A stretch of DNA of 5,248 bases. It comes from CALMUP01 sp035327305 (GTDB lineage Bacteria; Verrucomicrobiota; Kiritimatiellia; CAIVKH01). Of the stretch, positions 1-4,780 are shown piece after piece. The stretch is taken from contig DAOLDL010000130.1 in the NCBI GenBank assembly GCA_035327305.1, forward strand, positions 1 through 5,248, in the 5' to 3' direction. The notes beneath the pieces are model-generated. The model was not told the DNA's origin and did not search any database. It saw only the letters and a list, made by a program, of their open reading frames with translations. The translations under genes and the position numbers were made by a program. The first letter of the stretch is position 1. Every line of letters starts with the position of its first letter.

Positions 1-75
1 TAAAGACCAAACACGCACGTAGAAGCTTAAGTGACTCTTATGCGGACGGGGGTTCGATTCCCCCCGCCTCCACCA
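1..75 (+). ncRNA. ssrA: tmRNA (transfer-messenger RNA), 3' end only
   Basis: This is the 3' part of a tmRNA, which rescues stalled ribosomes by trans-translation and tags the nascent peptide for degradation. The T arm is plain: GGGGG at 48-52, loop TTCGATT at 53-59, CCCCC at 60-64. The 3' strand of the acceptor stem, CGCCTCC, follows at 65-71, and the chain ends with an encoded ACCA at 72-75. The GGAC just before the T stem and the stretch CGCACGTAGAAGCTTA at 14-29 are typical of the 3' side of the long tmRNA P2 stem, and there is no anticodon arm as in a normal tRNA. The tag-peptide reading frame, the pseudoknots and the 5' half lie to the left of the window, so the tag cannot be read. A one-piece tmRNA is assumed. 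An ordinary tRNA is unlikely because no anticodon stem-loop fits upstream of the T arm. Confidence 0.9.
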
Positions 76-271
76 TTTCTCTTCTGATCCATTGGGGGCG
101 CGACGTTTCTTCTTCTTCTTGTGAATCCCATCCTCGACTTAACTGCGAGGTTCCCCCGAGTTGTGAACAGTGTCGAGTCTTATGGTTGATGAAGTACTCC
201 TTTTGTTGTTGTTTTCAATGTTGGTTTGTTGAATCGGTTGGTTGTCCATGGAAAAAGAAGCTGGCTCTGCT

Positions 272-347
272 GGCGAGCAACTCGCCGACGGATACTTGAA
301 TATTGCGACCACGGGTCGGGGCCGGGGAGGCATCTCTCCGGCCTTTT
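272..347 (+). ncRNA. candidate structured RNA 3' end (tmRNA trailer or separate small RNA)
   Basis: Three hairpins follow each other closely. GGCGAG (272-277) pairs with CTCGCC (281-286) over a 3-nt loop; CGACC (306-310) pairs with GGTCG (314-318) over a 3-nt loop; then comes the 10-bp terminator stem. The row of compact hairpins ending in a terminator is what the 3' end of a non-coding transcript looks like. No convincing promoter was found between 76 and 272, so it could equally be a long 3' trailer of the tmRNA precursor. Its 5' end is unknown, and existence as a separate RNA is inference. Confidence 0.3.
320..347 (+). terminator. strong Rho-independent terminator
   Basis: A 10-bp stem pairs 320-329 (GGCCGGGGAG) with 334-343 (CTCTCCGGCC), with a single G-U wobble (326/337). 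The loop is the tetranucleotide GCAT, and TTTT follows immediately at 344-347. The T-run is short, but the stem is long and GC-rich, and the T-run lies only on the + side, so it ends rightward transcription. It lies 245 nt after the mature tmRNA end and about 60 nt before the toxin-antitoxin promoter. It would therefore insulate the operon from tmRNA transcription. Confidence 0.75.
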
Positions 348-408
348 CATGAAGAGGAAGAGGCGCAGGAGCCTAAAATCATCTGCTCATTGGGCCTGCG
401 GGCGGGAC

Positions 409-437
409 TTGACGAGCAATCAAGTTGATTGCATATT
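409..437 (+). promoter_or_regulatory. sigma-70-type promoter of the toxin-antitoxin operon
   Basis: A -35 box TTGACG (409-414, five of six consensus bases) and a -10 box CATATT (432-437, four of six) are separated by exactly 17 bp. Transcription would begin near 444, leaving a leader of about 23 nt before the antitoxin ATG at 467. The spacer and the -10 box are covered by the two operator palindromes, as expected for an autorepressed antitoxin operon. Confidence 0.55.
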
Positions 438-456
438 GATATCAAAACGATATCAA
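416..456. promoter_or_regulatory. double palindromic operator of the toxin-antitoxin operon
   Basis: Two perfect inverted repeats lie back to back. The first is GCAATCAA (416-423), one base, TTGATTGC (425-432). The second is TTGATATC (436-443), five bases, GATATCAA (449-456), and TTGATATCAA at 436-445 is itself a perfect palindrome. The shared half-site TTGAT occurs at 425 and 436, and its complement ATCAA at 419, 441 and 452, so like half-sites are 11 or 22 bp apart, on one face of the helix. Ribbon-helix-helix antitoxins bind such sites as cooperative dimers, often bridged by the toxin. Binding of this antitoxin is inferred from position and symmetry. Confidence 0.65.
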
Positions 457-466
457 CGAGGATTCT

Positions 467-685
467 ATGTCTGCTATAATTGTTCGTGATTTGCCAGAAG
501 GGTTGCATGATTTGCTCAAGAAGGATGCACGGCATCATCATCGATCCATGTCTAAACACATAGTTGCCATCTTGGAAGATGCGTTGAGTGAACGTCGAAA
601 ATCCACTCTTCCCAAACCGCTGAAGACAGTGCGCCCCATCACGCCCGAGTTTATTGACTGGGCCAAGCGTGAGGGGCGGGCATGA
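467..685 (+). CDS. vapB: FitA/VapB-type ribbon-helix-helix antitoxin
   Basis: This 72-residue protein is the antitoxin of a type II toxin-antitoxin pair. It should bind and block the PIN-domain toxin encoded next and repress the operon. Residues 1-40 fit a FitA-type ribbon-helix-helix DNA-binding domain: a short beta strand (SAIIVRDLP, 2-10), helix 1 (about 11-22) and helix 2 (about 28-41, after RSMS). Residues 43-58 are a basic, proline-containing linker. Residues 59-72, ending EFIDWAKREGRA, are the likely toxin-binding tail; in solved complexes of this class an arginine of the tail often enters the toxin's acidic pocket. The start ATG has a good ribosome binding site (CGAGGA, 457-462). Its TGA overlaps the toxin ATG as ATGA, implying translational coupling that keeps antitoxin in step with toxin. 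The same tail recurs at the end of the toxin. Assignment to the class is firm; the exact subfamily name is less so. Confidence 0.9.
   Translation: MSAIIVRDLPEGLHDLLKKDARHHHRSMSKHIVAILEDALSERRKSTLPKPLKTVRPITPEFIDWAKREGRA
641..685 (+). repeat. tail repeat, copy 1 (end of antitoxin gene)
   Basis: The last 45 bases of the antitoxin gene recur at 1183-1227, the end of the toxin gene, at a constant offset of 542 bases. By hand count 36 of 45 bases agree, and the stretch GAGGGGCGGGCATGA is identical in both. Weaker similarity at protein level extends left to 617. In this copy the terminal ATGA doubles as the toxin start. Confidence 0.8.
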
Positions 686-1227
686 TCGTTGTCGATACCA
701 ATATTCTGGCATACCTGTACTTCGATAGTGAACGCACCACTTTGGCGCAAGCCGTCCACCAAAAGGATCAGGACTGGATCGCGCCGGCTCTGTGGCGACA
801 TGAGTTCATAAACATCCTCGCCATGAACGTCCGTTTCAAACGACTATGCGTTGATGACGCCGTATCGATTTGGGACGAGGCTCTCGCCCGATTGGCCGGA
901 TCGGAGTTCTACCCGGATACCGGTGAAGTTATCAGAATCGCGCAAGCGAATATGATCAGTGCTTACGACGCGCAATTCATAGCGTTGGCCCGACAGAAAG
1001 GGGTAGTCTGCGTCACGGAAGACAAGGAAATGCTCAAGAAATGCCCGGACATCACTTTAACTATGGAGGCATTCATTGACGGAGGTCCGCTTGTGGTGCG
1101 GGAGAAGAAGGCGAAATATACGGCAAAGAAGAAGGCCCATCCTGTGCGTCGGGTCAAGCCCTACAAAGCAAAATTCCCGTTAACCGAGGAGTTTATTAAC
1201 GCCGCCAAGCGCGAGGGGCGGGCATGA
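682..1227 (+). CDS. vapC: VapC-type PIN-domain ribonuclease toxin with antitoxin-like C-terminal tail
   Basis: This 181-residue protein is the toxin of the pair, a PIN-domain endoribonuclease; family members cut tRNA or rRNA with Mg2+ and stop growth when free of antitoxin. All four expected acidic residues are present: D5 in IVVDTN, E41 in WRHEFIN, D96 in SAYDAQF, and D114 in TEDKEML. The PIN domain ends near residue 137, the usual VapC length. About 44 extra residues follow, first lysine-rich (142-164), then residues 160-181 that match residues 51-72 of the antitoxin at 14 of 22 positions, including the identical end AKREGRA. The start overlaps the antitoxin stop (ATGA, 682-685), so no ribosome binding site of its own is needed. 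The catalytic core looks intact and no frameshift is seen. Whether the tail autoinhibits the toxin, competes with the antitoxin or is a duplication scar is not known. The target RNA cannot be read from the sequence. Confidence 0.9.
   Translation: MIVVDTNILAYLYFDSERTTLAQAVHQKDQDWIAPALWRHEFINILAMNVRFKRLCVDDAVSIWDEALARLAGSEFYPDTGEVIRIAQANMISAYDAQFIALARQKGVVCVTEDKEMLKKCPDITLTMEAFIDGGPLVVREKKAKYTAKKKAHPVRRVKPYKAKFPLTEEFINAAKREGRA
1183..1227 (+). repeat. tail repeat, copy 2 (end of toxin gene)
   Basis: This is the partner of 641-685 and encodes toxin residues 168-181 plus the stop. It preserves the ATGA that in the first copy starts the toxin, but here the ATG at 1224 opens only an 11-residue frame ending at 1259. 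That is consistent with a copied antitoxin end that lost its toxin partner. Confidence 0.8.
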
Positions 1228-1248
1228 ATAGGAAGCCGCAATTAGACC

Positions 1249-1758
1249 ATGTCTCTTGATCGTAAAGCCGCCATAGAACGCCTGAAAATGTTCGACTTTC
1301 CGGCCCTTTTCACCCAGGTACTCGGCTGGGACTGGTACACAGCCGAGACGAAGATTACGGCGAACAAGGCCGACTTCACCCTCAAAGGCGTAGCCGAGAA
1401 ACGCGGCGTACATGTCTTCCACTGCCTCCCCGGACCTGACGGACGCATCCCCGACGCGGGAACCATTTCGGCCATTGAGCGGCAGGTGGTCAAGCTCGCC
1501 AGCGTCGAAGTGCGCGAGATCAACGACCTGATCACCTACAACCTCGACATCGAACAGTTTGCGCAGGACGTGGTGCAAAACTGCGAGGGTCCCGATCTTC
1601 TGCGTGCCGTCTGGAACGCGGTATCGAACATCTCCGTACTCGATCCGACCTGCGAGTCCGCCGCCTTCTCCATTCGCACCCCGTGGGTGAACATGGTGAT
1701 GAACCGCGAGCGACTGCTTCCTGTTTATCGCCGATACCATCTGCCACCTTTTCCTTAG
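1249..1758 (+). pseudogene. remnant of a large N6-adenine DNA methyltransferase / type IIG-like restriction-modification enzyme
   Basis: The 169-residue frame joins two separate pieces of a protein that is normally several times longer. Residues 1-84 resemble the N-terminus of large Eco57I/type IIG-like restriction-methylase proteins (FDFPALF, LGWDWY, VAEKRGVHVF, GRIPDA, IERQVVKLA). Residues 86-131 (ITYNLDIEQFAQDVVQN, LLRAVWNAV) match the segment just before the methyltransferase catalytic core. The join near residue 85 implies an in-frame internal deletion. SAM-binding motif I should read DPTCGSGAF; here it is DPTCESAAF (132-140), with both glycines changed. After it homology stops, and residues 141-169 look like random translation to a TAG. 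The catalytic motif (N/D)PP(Y/F/W) and everything after it are missing, so no activity is expected. Only a weak ribosome binding site (GGAAG, 1231-1235) precedes the ATG. The piece looks more GC-rich than its surroundings. Family recognition is from memory of conserved wording, so the exact class (type IIG, type I-like or other) is uncertain. Confidence 0.75.
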
Positions 1759-1847
1759 GTCCGCCCGAACCCCAAGGCACACCTGGCCATACTCCATAAT
1801 GTGCCGATCAAAATAAGTTCGGACCAAATTGAGGACGGTCCATCATT

Positions 1848-3047
1848 TTATTGCAGGGCCATGGATAAAGCCATCAGGCTGTATGATGTGACCAGTGTGG
1901 GATCAGCTTCCCACCAGCGTCCTTCGGTGTTCACCCAGTATCCGGCGCCGTCAGCGTCGATTTTCTGTAAGCTGATCATCTTGCGGGCCAGTTCGGTTTT
2001 CCAATTTAACGATTCGCCGTCGGCAAGTCCCAGTATGTCGACGCCCATTACGGAAAGCGCTTTGGCCAGCGTTTGATAGTAGTAATAAAGCCCCTGTTGG
2101 TTCATTCCGGGATTCTCTTCAAGCGTCCAGTTTTTGAGCGACCACTCAAAAGCTGATTGCACCCTCGGATCATTTTTCCCGACGTCCGCGTAAATAAAAC
2201 TCAACAAGCCGGCGTAGGTCATGCTTCCGTACGAACGCAAACGAATTTCTCCTGCTTCGTTGGTAAAACTCCCGGCCATGCTGGAATCCGGTTTGTAAGC
2301 GAATCCTCCGTATTCCGCAGGATCATCAGATGCCCAAGGCTGGTCATTTGACTCCGGACGATTTTGCACGCGTTCAATAAAGCGCCGGGCGGCAGCCCAG
2401 TCCAAATCAGCCCGATCTCCAGTGGTTGTGCGTAAATCTTCCACGCTTTCCGTCAACCGCATCGCTTCGTAGGCAACGTATGAGTTGGATAAATCCGCGT
2501 ATGCGCGATCCGTCTCGGCATCGTAGCCCATGCCGCCGTAATAGATGTCGTCTCCGAAATGCTGGATGCCGGCGATGAACTGGCGCGCGCGTTGAATCAT
2601 GGGAATGTATTCGGGATGACCTGTCGCATGTAATGCCACCATGACGATGGCCGTGTTATAGTTGCATAGCCCGCCGCCACGCCTCTTTTCCGATGGTTCA
2701 CGGCAAAAGGAACCGTTTTCATTAAATGTGCCGGACATGTAGCGGGCGGCAAGGGCGATGGCTTCGTTGTCTTGTTCCAGCCCCGCACGTATCATGGCCC
2801 AAACCGGCAAGGCCGTCAGGGCGGGAAAATCCGGATTGGACCAATAACCACCCGGTTGTTGACGATCCAGTAGCCACTTGATTGCCCGATCCATAGCCGC
2901 CTGTCCTTCGCGGCGAATTGATTCCGGCAATGGTGAAATTTGAGTGGCGGGAGTTACTGCATCAAGCACGACATCTTCACCCCGAGCGATCGTGGCGGGA
3001 TGAAAACAAACAGCAAGTAAAACAACAAATGATAGAAGTGTTTTCAT
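1848..3047 (-). CDS. secreted prenyltransferase/squalene-oxidase repeat protein (alpha/alpha toroid), function unknown
   Basis: This 399-residue protein is built from about six repeats of the alpha/alpha-barrel type found in squalene-hopene cyclases and protein prenyltransferases. Residues 1-22 are a signal peptide (MKTLL, hydrophobic core to about 15, possible cleavage after TIA), so it acts outside the cytoplasm. Repeats begin near 54, 97, 154, 219, 299 and 353. QW-like motifs are visible as QQPGGYW (63-69) and DADGAGYW (364-371), and each repeat tends to end in a helix such as YGSMTYAGLLSFIYADV (273-289). The DXDD catalytic motif of class II terpene cyclases and the zinc ligands of prenyltransferases were not found, so it is probably not a classical cyclase. 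The ATG at 3047 is preferred over an in-frame TTG at 3116 because it places the signal peptide at the N-terminus; neither has a clear ribosome binding site. It lies 123 bp downstream of rlmN on the same strand, with co-transcription possible but unproven. Family assignment is good, function open. Confidence 0.85.
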   Translation of the reverse strand: MKTLLSFVVLLAVCFHPATIARGEDVVLDAVTPATQISPLPESIRREGQAAMDRAIKWLLDRQQPGGYWSNPDFPALTALPVWAMIRAGLEQDNEAIALAARYMSGTFNENGSFCREPSEKRRGGGLCNYNTAIVMVALHATGHPEYIPMIQRARQFIAGIQHFGDDIYYGGMGYDAETDRAYADLSNSYVAYEAMRLTESVEDLRTTTGDRADLDWAAARRFIERVQNRPESNDQPWASDDPAEYGGFAYKPDSSMAGSFTNEAGEIRLRSYGSMTYAGLLSFIYADVGKNDPRVQSAFEWSLKNWTLEENPGMNQQGLYYYYQTLAKALSVMGVDILGLADGESLNWKTELARKMISLQKIDADGAGYWVNTEGRWWEADPTLVTSYSLMALSMALQ

Positions 3048-3170
3048 GATGAAATCAAAATGACGTGAAAAACCTGCGGCGTCAAGCCGGGGTGAAAATT
3101 CATGGTAATTGGTCAATTGACACGACGAGGGCGCCGATTCTCCATTGCATGATACTTGTTAAGTGGGCGT

Positions 3171-4190
3171 TTACGACTTTCCCGCAAGTTGTCCGCACGC
3201 CGCCGCGATATCATCGCCCAGGGAATGTCGGAGGGTGACTTTGAATCCGGCGCGTCGCAATCCGGCGGCGAATTGTTCACGCGCCTCTTTGGTCACTGGA
3301 TTGAACGCACTCCCGGGGTGGGGATTGAACTGGATTAGATTGATGCGCACTTCAAAATCTTTTAAATAATTGATCAGCGATGACAAATCCTCTTCTCCAT
3401 CGTTCACGCCTTTCAACAGCACGTATTCAATCATGATCGGACAGGCGCTTCCAATGGTTGGAAATTTTGCCCGGAGTTTTTCCAGGGTTTGGGATTTTCC
3501 CGCCGGCATGAGGGTTTTGCGTAATTCCTGCCGCGCGCTGTGAAGGCTCAAAGCCAGGCGAATATCCGGATAGCGAGTGGCAAATCGCGCCATCGCCTCC
3601 GCCATGCCGACGGTTGACACCATCAAGTGCCGGTCCGCCAGATAAAAAGCTCGTGCGTCGCGCAGAGTATCGAGCGCCCGGTACAGGTGTTTTTCATTAT
3701 GCAAAGGTTCGCCCATTCCCATAAAAACAACGTTTCGGATGCGGCGGTTTTCCCCGCGTACCAATTGCATTGCCAGCAGTACCTGGTCGAGCATTTCATC
3801 CGAGGTCAGATTGCGGGCAAGCCCGAGTTTTCCCGTCGCGCAGAATGCGCAATTTGCCGCGCAACCGGCTTGCGAAGATACGCAAAGGCTGGTGCGCCCG
3901 CTGGCAATGCGAAGAATGACGGTTTCAATCAAGTGGCCATCGCGGGTTCGAAACGCCAGTTTCGTCGCGCCGTCCTTGCCGGAGTCATTTCGGTTCGCAA
4001 GCGTCAGCGTCGGCAATGCGATTGATTCACGAAACAATCCTTTTTTGTCATCCGGCAATTCCTCGAGACATGACTCAAGGGGCAACGCTTTTTTGAACAT
4101 AGCTGTTCGGAAGCGTTTTAAGTTACTTTCACCAATCCGGTTGGCGCTTGCCCAGTGAATCAGGCTGTCTATGTCATATATGGAAATCAT
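3171..4190 (-). CDS. rlmN: dual-specificity RNA methyltransferase RlmN (23S rRNA A2503-C2)
   Basis: This radical-SAM enzyme methylates C2 of A2503 in the peptidyl-transferase loop of 23S rRNA and, in well-studied bacteria, A37 of some tRNAs. The 339 residues are slightly shorter than E. coli RlmN. The [4Fe-4S] cluster motif CxxxCxxC is C110, C114, C117 (GCAANCAFC). The methyl-accepting cysteine is expected at C332 (DDIAAACGQLAG), and the second catalytic cysteine is C103 (CVSSQ). The spacing C103-C110-C114-C117 equals that of E. coli C118-C125-C129-C132. Other family signatures are GMGEP (158-162), VSTVG (191-195), ALSLHS (213-218) and NLIQFNP (284-290). Its relative Cfr (C8 methylation, antibiotic resistance) shares the cysteines, but overall wording and the DDIAAACGQLAG end favour RlmN; phylogeny would decide. 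The ATG at 4190 has no clear ribosome binding site. Upstream it faces a divergently transcribed membrane-protein gene. Confidence 0.95.
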   Translation of the reverse strand: MISIYDIDSLIHWASANRIGESNLKRFRTAMFKKALPLESCLEELPDDKKGLFRESIALPTLTLANRNDSGKDGATKLAFRTRDGHLIETVILRIASGRTSLCVSSQAGCAANCAFCATGKLGLARNLTSDEMLDQVLLAMQLVRGENRRIRNVVFMGMGEPLHNEKHLYRALDTLRDARAFYLADRHLMVSTVGMAEAMARFATRYPDIRLALSLHSARQELRKTLMPAGKSQTLEKLRAKFPTIGSACPIMIEYVLLKGVNDGEEDLSSLINYLKDFEVRINLIQFNPHPGSAFNPVTKEAREQFAAGLRRAGFKVTLRHSLGDDIAAACGQLAGKS

Positions 4191-4205
4191 ACATTGTCGT
4201 TCATG

Positions 4206-4211
4206 TTTATA
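4206..4211 (-). promoter_or_regulatory. possible -10 box of rlmN
   Basis: On the - strand TATAAA (five of six consensus bases) stands 16 bases upstream of the rlmN ATG. Its -35 region (CATTCA at about 17 bp) is poor. If used, the transcript would start about 10 nt before the start codon, which would fit the lack of a Shine-Dalgarno sequence. The support is weak, as only one good box is seen. Confidence 0.25.
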
Positions 4212-4245
4212 TCAAAGCAGGCACTTTATGAATGAATACCCATGG

Positions 4246-4273
4246 TTGCAACTTGATACATGTATTGTACAAT
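4246..4273 (+). promoter_or_regulatory. promoter candidate of the DUF2784 gene, embedded in two palindromes
   Basis: TTGCAA (4246-4251, four of six) and TACAAT (4268-4273, five of six) are 16 bp apart and would start transcription near 4280. This supports the ATG at 4296 over an in-frame ATG at 4260. Two perfect 10-bp palindromes cover the spacer and -10 box: ATACATGTAT (4256-4265) and ATTGTACAAT (4264-4273), overlapping by two bases. They could be a regulator's operator. The second palindrome also reads TACAAT-like on the other strand, towards rlmN. Regulation is inferred only from symmetry. Confidence 0.4.
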
Positions 4274-4295
4274 TGCCATTGCTGATGGTGATGAC

Positions 4296-4679
4296 ATGAC
4301 AGCCAAAGCAAATTTTGCCGACTTGATACTGTCGGCGCATGTCGCTTTCATAGCATTCGTGGTCGTGGGGCAATTGCTTATCATGCTCGGCGCCTGGCGT
4401 GGCTGGCGTTGGATTCTCAATTTCCGTTTTCGTATTTGCCATGTGCTGGCAATCGTATTCGTGACCCTGCAAGCCTGGGTGGGGGCCTGGTGCCCATTAA
4501 CGTTGTGGGAGGATGCATTGCGCCGGTCTGACGGACAGGATGGGTACAGCTCCGGATTTATCGCTCATTACGTCCATCAGTTAATCTACTTCGAACTCCC
4601 GTTGTGGGTATTCACCATCGCTTACACAGCATTTGCCGGTCTGGTGATGGTGTTTTGGTTTGTGGCGCGGCCGCGGTAA
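4296..4679 (+). CDS. DUF2784 family small membrane protein
   Basis: This 127-residue protein of unknown biochemical role carries the wording typical of DUF2784: an N-terminal ADLILSAHVAFIAFVVVGQ helix, the CPLT motif at 66-69 followed by WED, GY at 83-84 and FIAHY at 88-92. Three membrane segments are expected, at about 10-33, 46-64 and 101-123, with the conserved CPLT...HY stretch forming the loop between the second and third. Histidines 15 and 49 lie in or next to the helices. The start at 4296 is chosen because the promoter -10 box lies at 4268-4273 and a weak GGTG (4287-4290) precedes it; the alternative ATG at 4260 would add 12 non-hydrophobic residues that do not fit the family. It is divergent from rlmN and is followed 101 bp later by another small membrane-protein gene on the same strand. 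Family membership is confident from the motif pattern, but no function is known to me. Confidence 0.85.
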   Translation: MTAKANFADLILSAHVAFIAFVVVGQLLIMLGAWRGWRWILNFRFRICHVLAIVFVTLQAWVGAWCPLTLWEDALRRSDGQDGYSSGFIAHYVHQLIYFELPLWVFTIAYTAFAGLVMVFWFVARPR

Positions 4680-4727
4680 TAATGATTTGATAGATCGTCG
4701 AGGCGTTTCTCAACCGGTATAGCCGTG

Positions 4728-4736
4728 TGTTATAAT
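4728..4736 (+). promoter_or_regulatory. extended -10 promoter of the DUF2834-like gene
   Basis: TGTTATAAT at 4728-4736 is a perfect extended -10 element (TGn plus TATAAT). The -35 position holds only TCTCAA (4708-4713), as often seen with extended -10 promoters. Start of transcription is expected near 4743, giving a leader of about 38 nt. The second membrane-protein gene can therefore be expressed independently of the first. Confidence 0.6.
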
Positions 4737-4780
4737 TGTTTTAGACTGATAATGTAAAAATCATCGATTGAAGGTCCGGC

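Larger units (their letters stand above)
76..408. other. gene-free stretch between tmRNA and the toxin-antitoxin operon
   Basis: No convincing protein gene is seen here. The left part (about 106-245) is of low complexity, with a run of nearly five TTC units at 107-120 and TTG-rich sequence at about 203-240. A small hairpin (CCTCG at 132-136 with CGAGG at 146-150) has no T-run. The right part is GC-rich and folds into successive hairpins at 272-286, 306-318 and 320-343, the last being an intrinsic terminator. A 34-codon frame opens at ATG 248, but it lacks a ribosome binding site and its end coincides with the terminator stem, so it is not called. No integrase, attachment-site copy of the tmRNA end or insertion sequence is visible. 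Confidence 0.6.

Noticed and set aside
94..100. GGGGGCG, which could pair with the tmRNA acceptor 3' strand CGCCTCC (permuted tmRNA?)
   Set aside because: It lies after the mature CCA end and is not followed by the conserved tmRNA 5' sequence; a 7-base match in GC-rich DNA is easily chance.
107..120. TTC microsatellite after the tmRNA
   Set aside because: Fewer than five units with no gene or promoter to act on; noted as low complexity only.
248..352. 34-codon frame starting at ATG 248, upstream of the toxin-antitoxin operon
   Set aside because: No ribosome binding site, and its last codons are the terminator stem and T-run, so the sequence is better explained as RNA structure.
226..489. 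87-residue open frame on the + strand
   Set aside because: It runs through the terminator hairpin, the promoter and the operator and overlaps the antitoxin start in another frame; it has no ribosome binding site and a composition unlike a protein.
1180..1827. 215-residue open frame on the - strand opposite the methyltransferase remnant
   Set aside because: It is antisense to recognisable methylase sequence and results from GC-biased codons; its translation has no recognisable motif.
1821..1841. GGACC...GGTCC hairpin between the convergent methyltransferase remnant and the repeat protein
   Set aside because: Only 5 bp of stem with an 11-nt loop and no clean T-run on either strand; too weak to call a terminator.
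3112..3121. GTCAATTGAC palindrome upstream of the secreted repeat protein
   Set aside because: An isolated 10-bp palindrome without a good promoter around it; not enough to call an operator.
3739..4158. 139-residue open frame on the + strand opposite rlmN
   Set aside because: It is antisense to a clear rlmN gene with all its motifs intact, and so a shadow frame.
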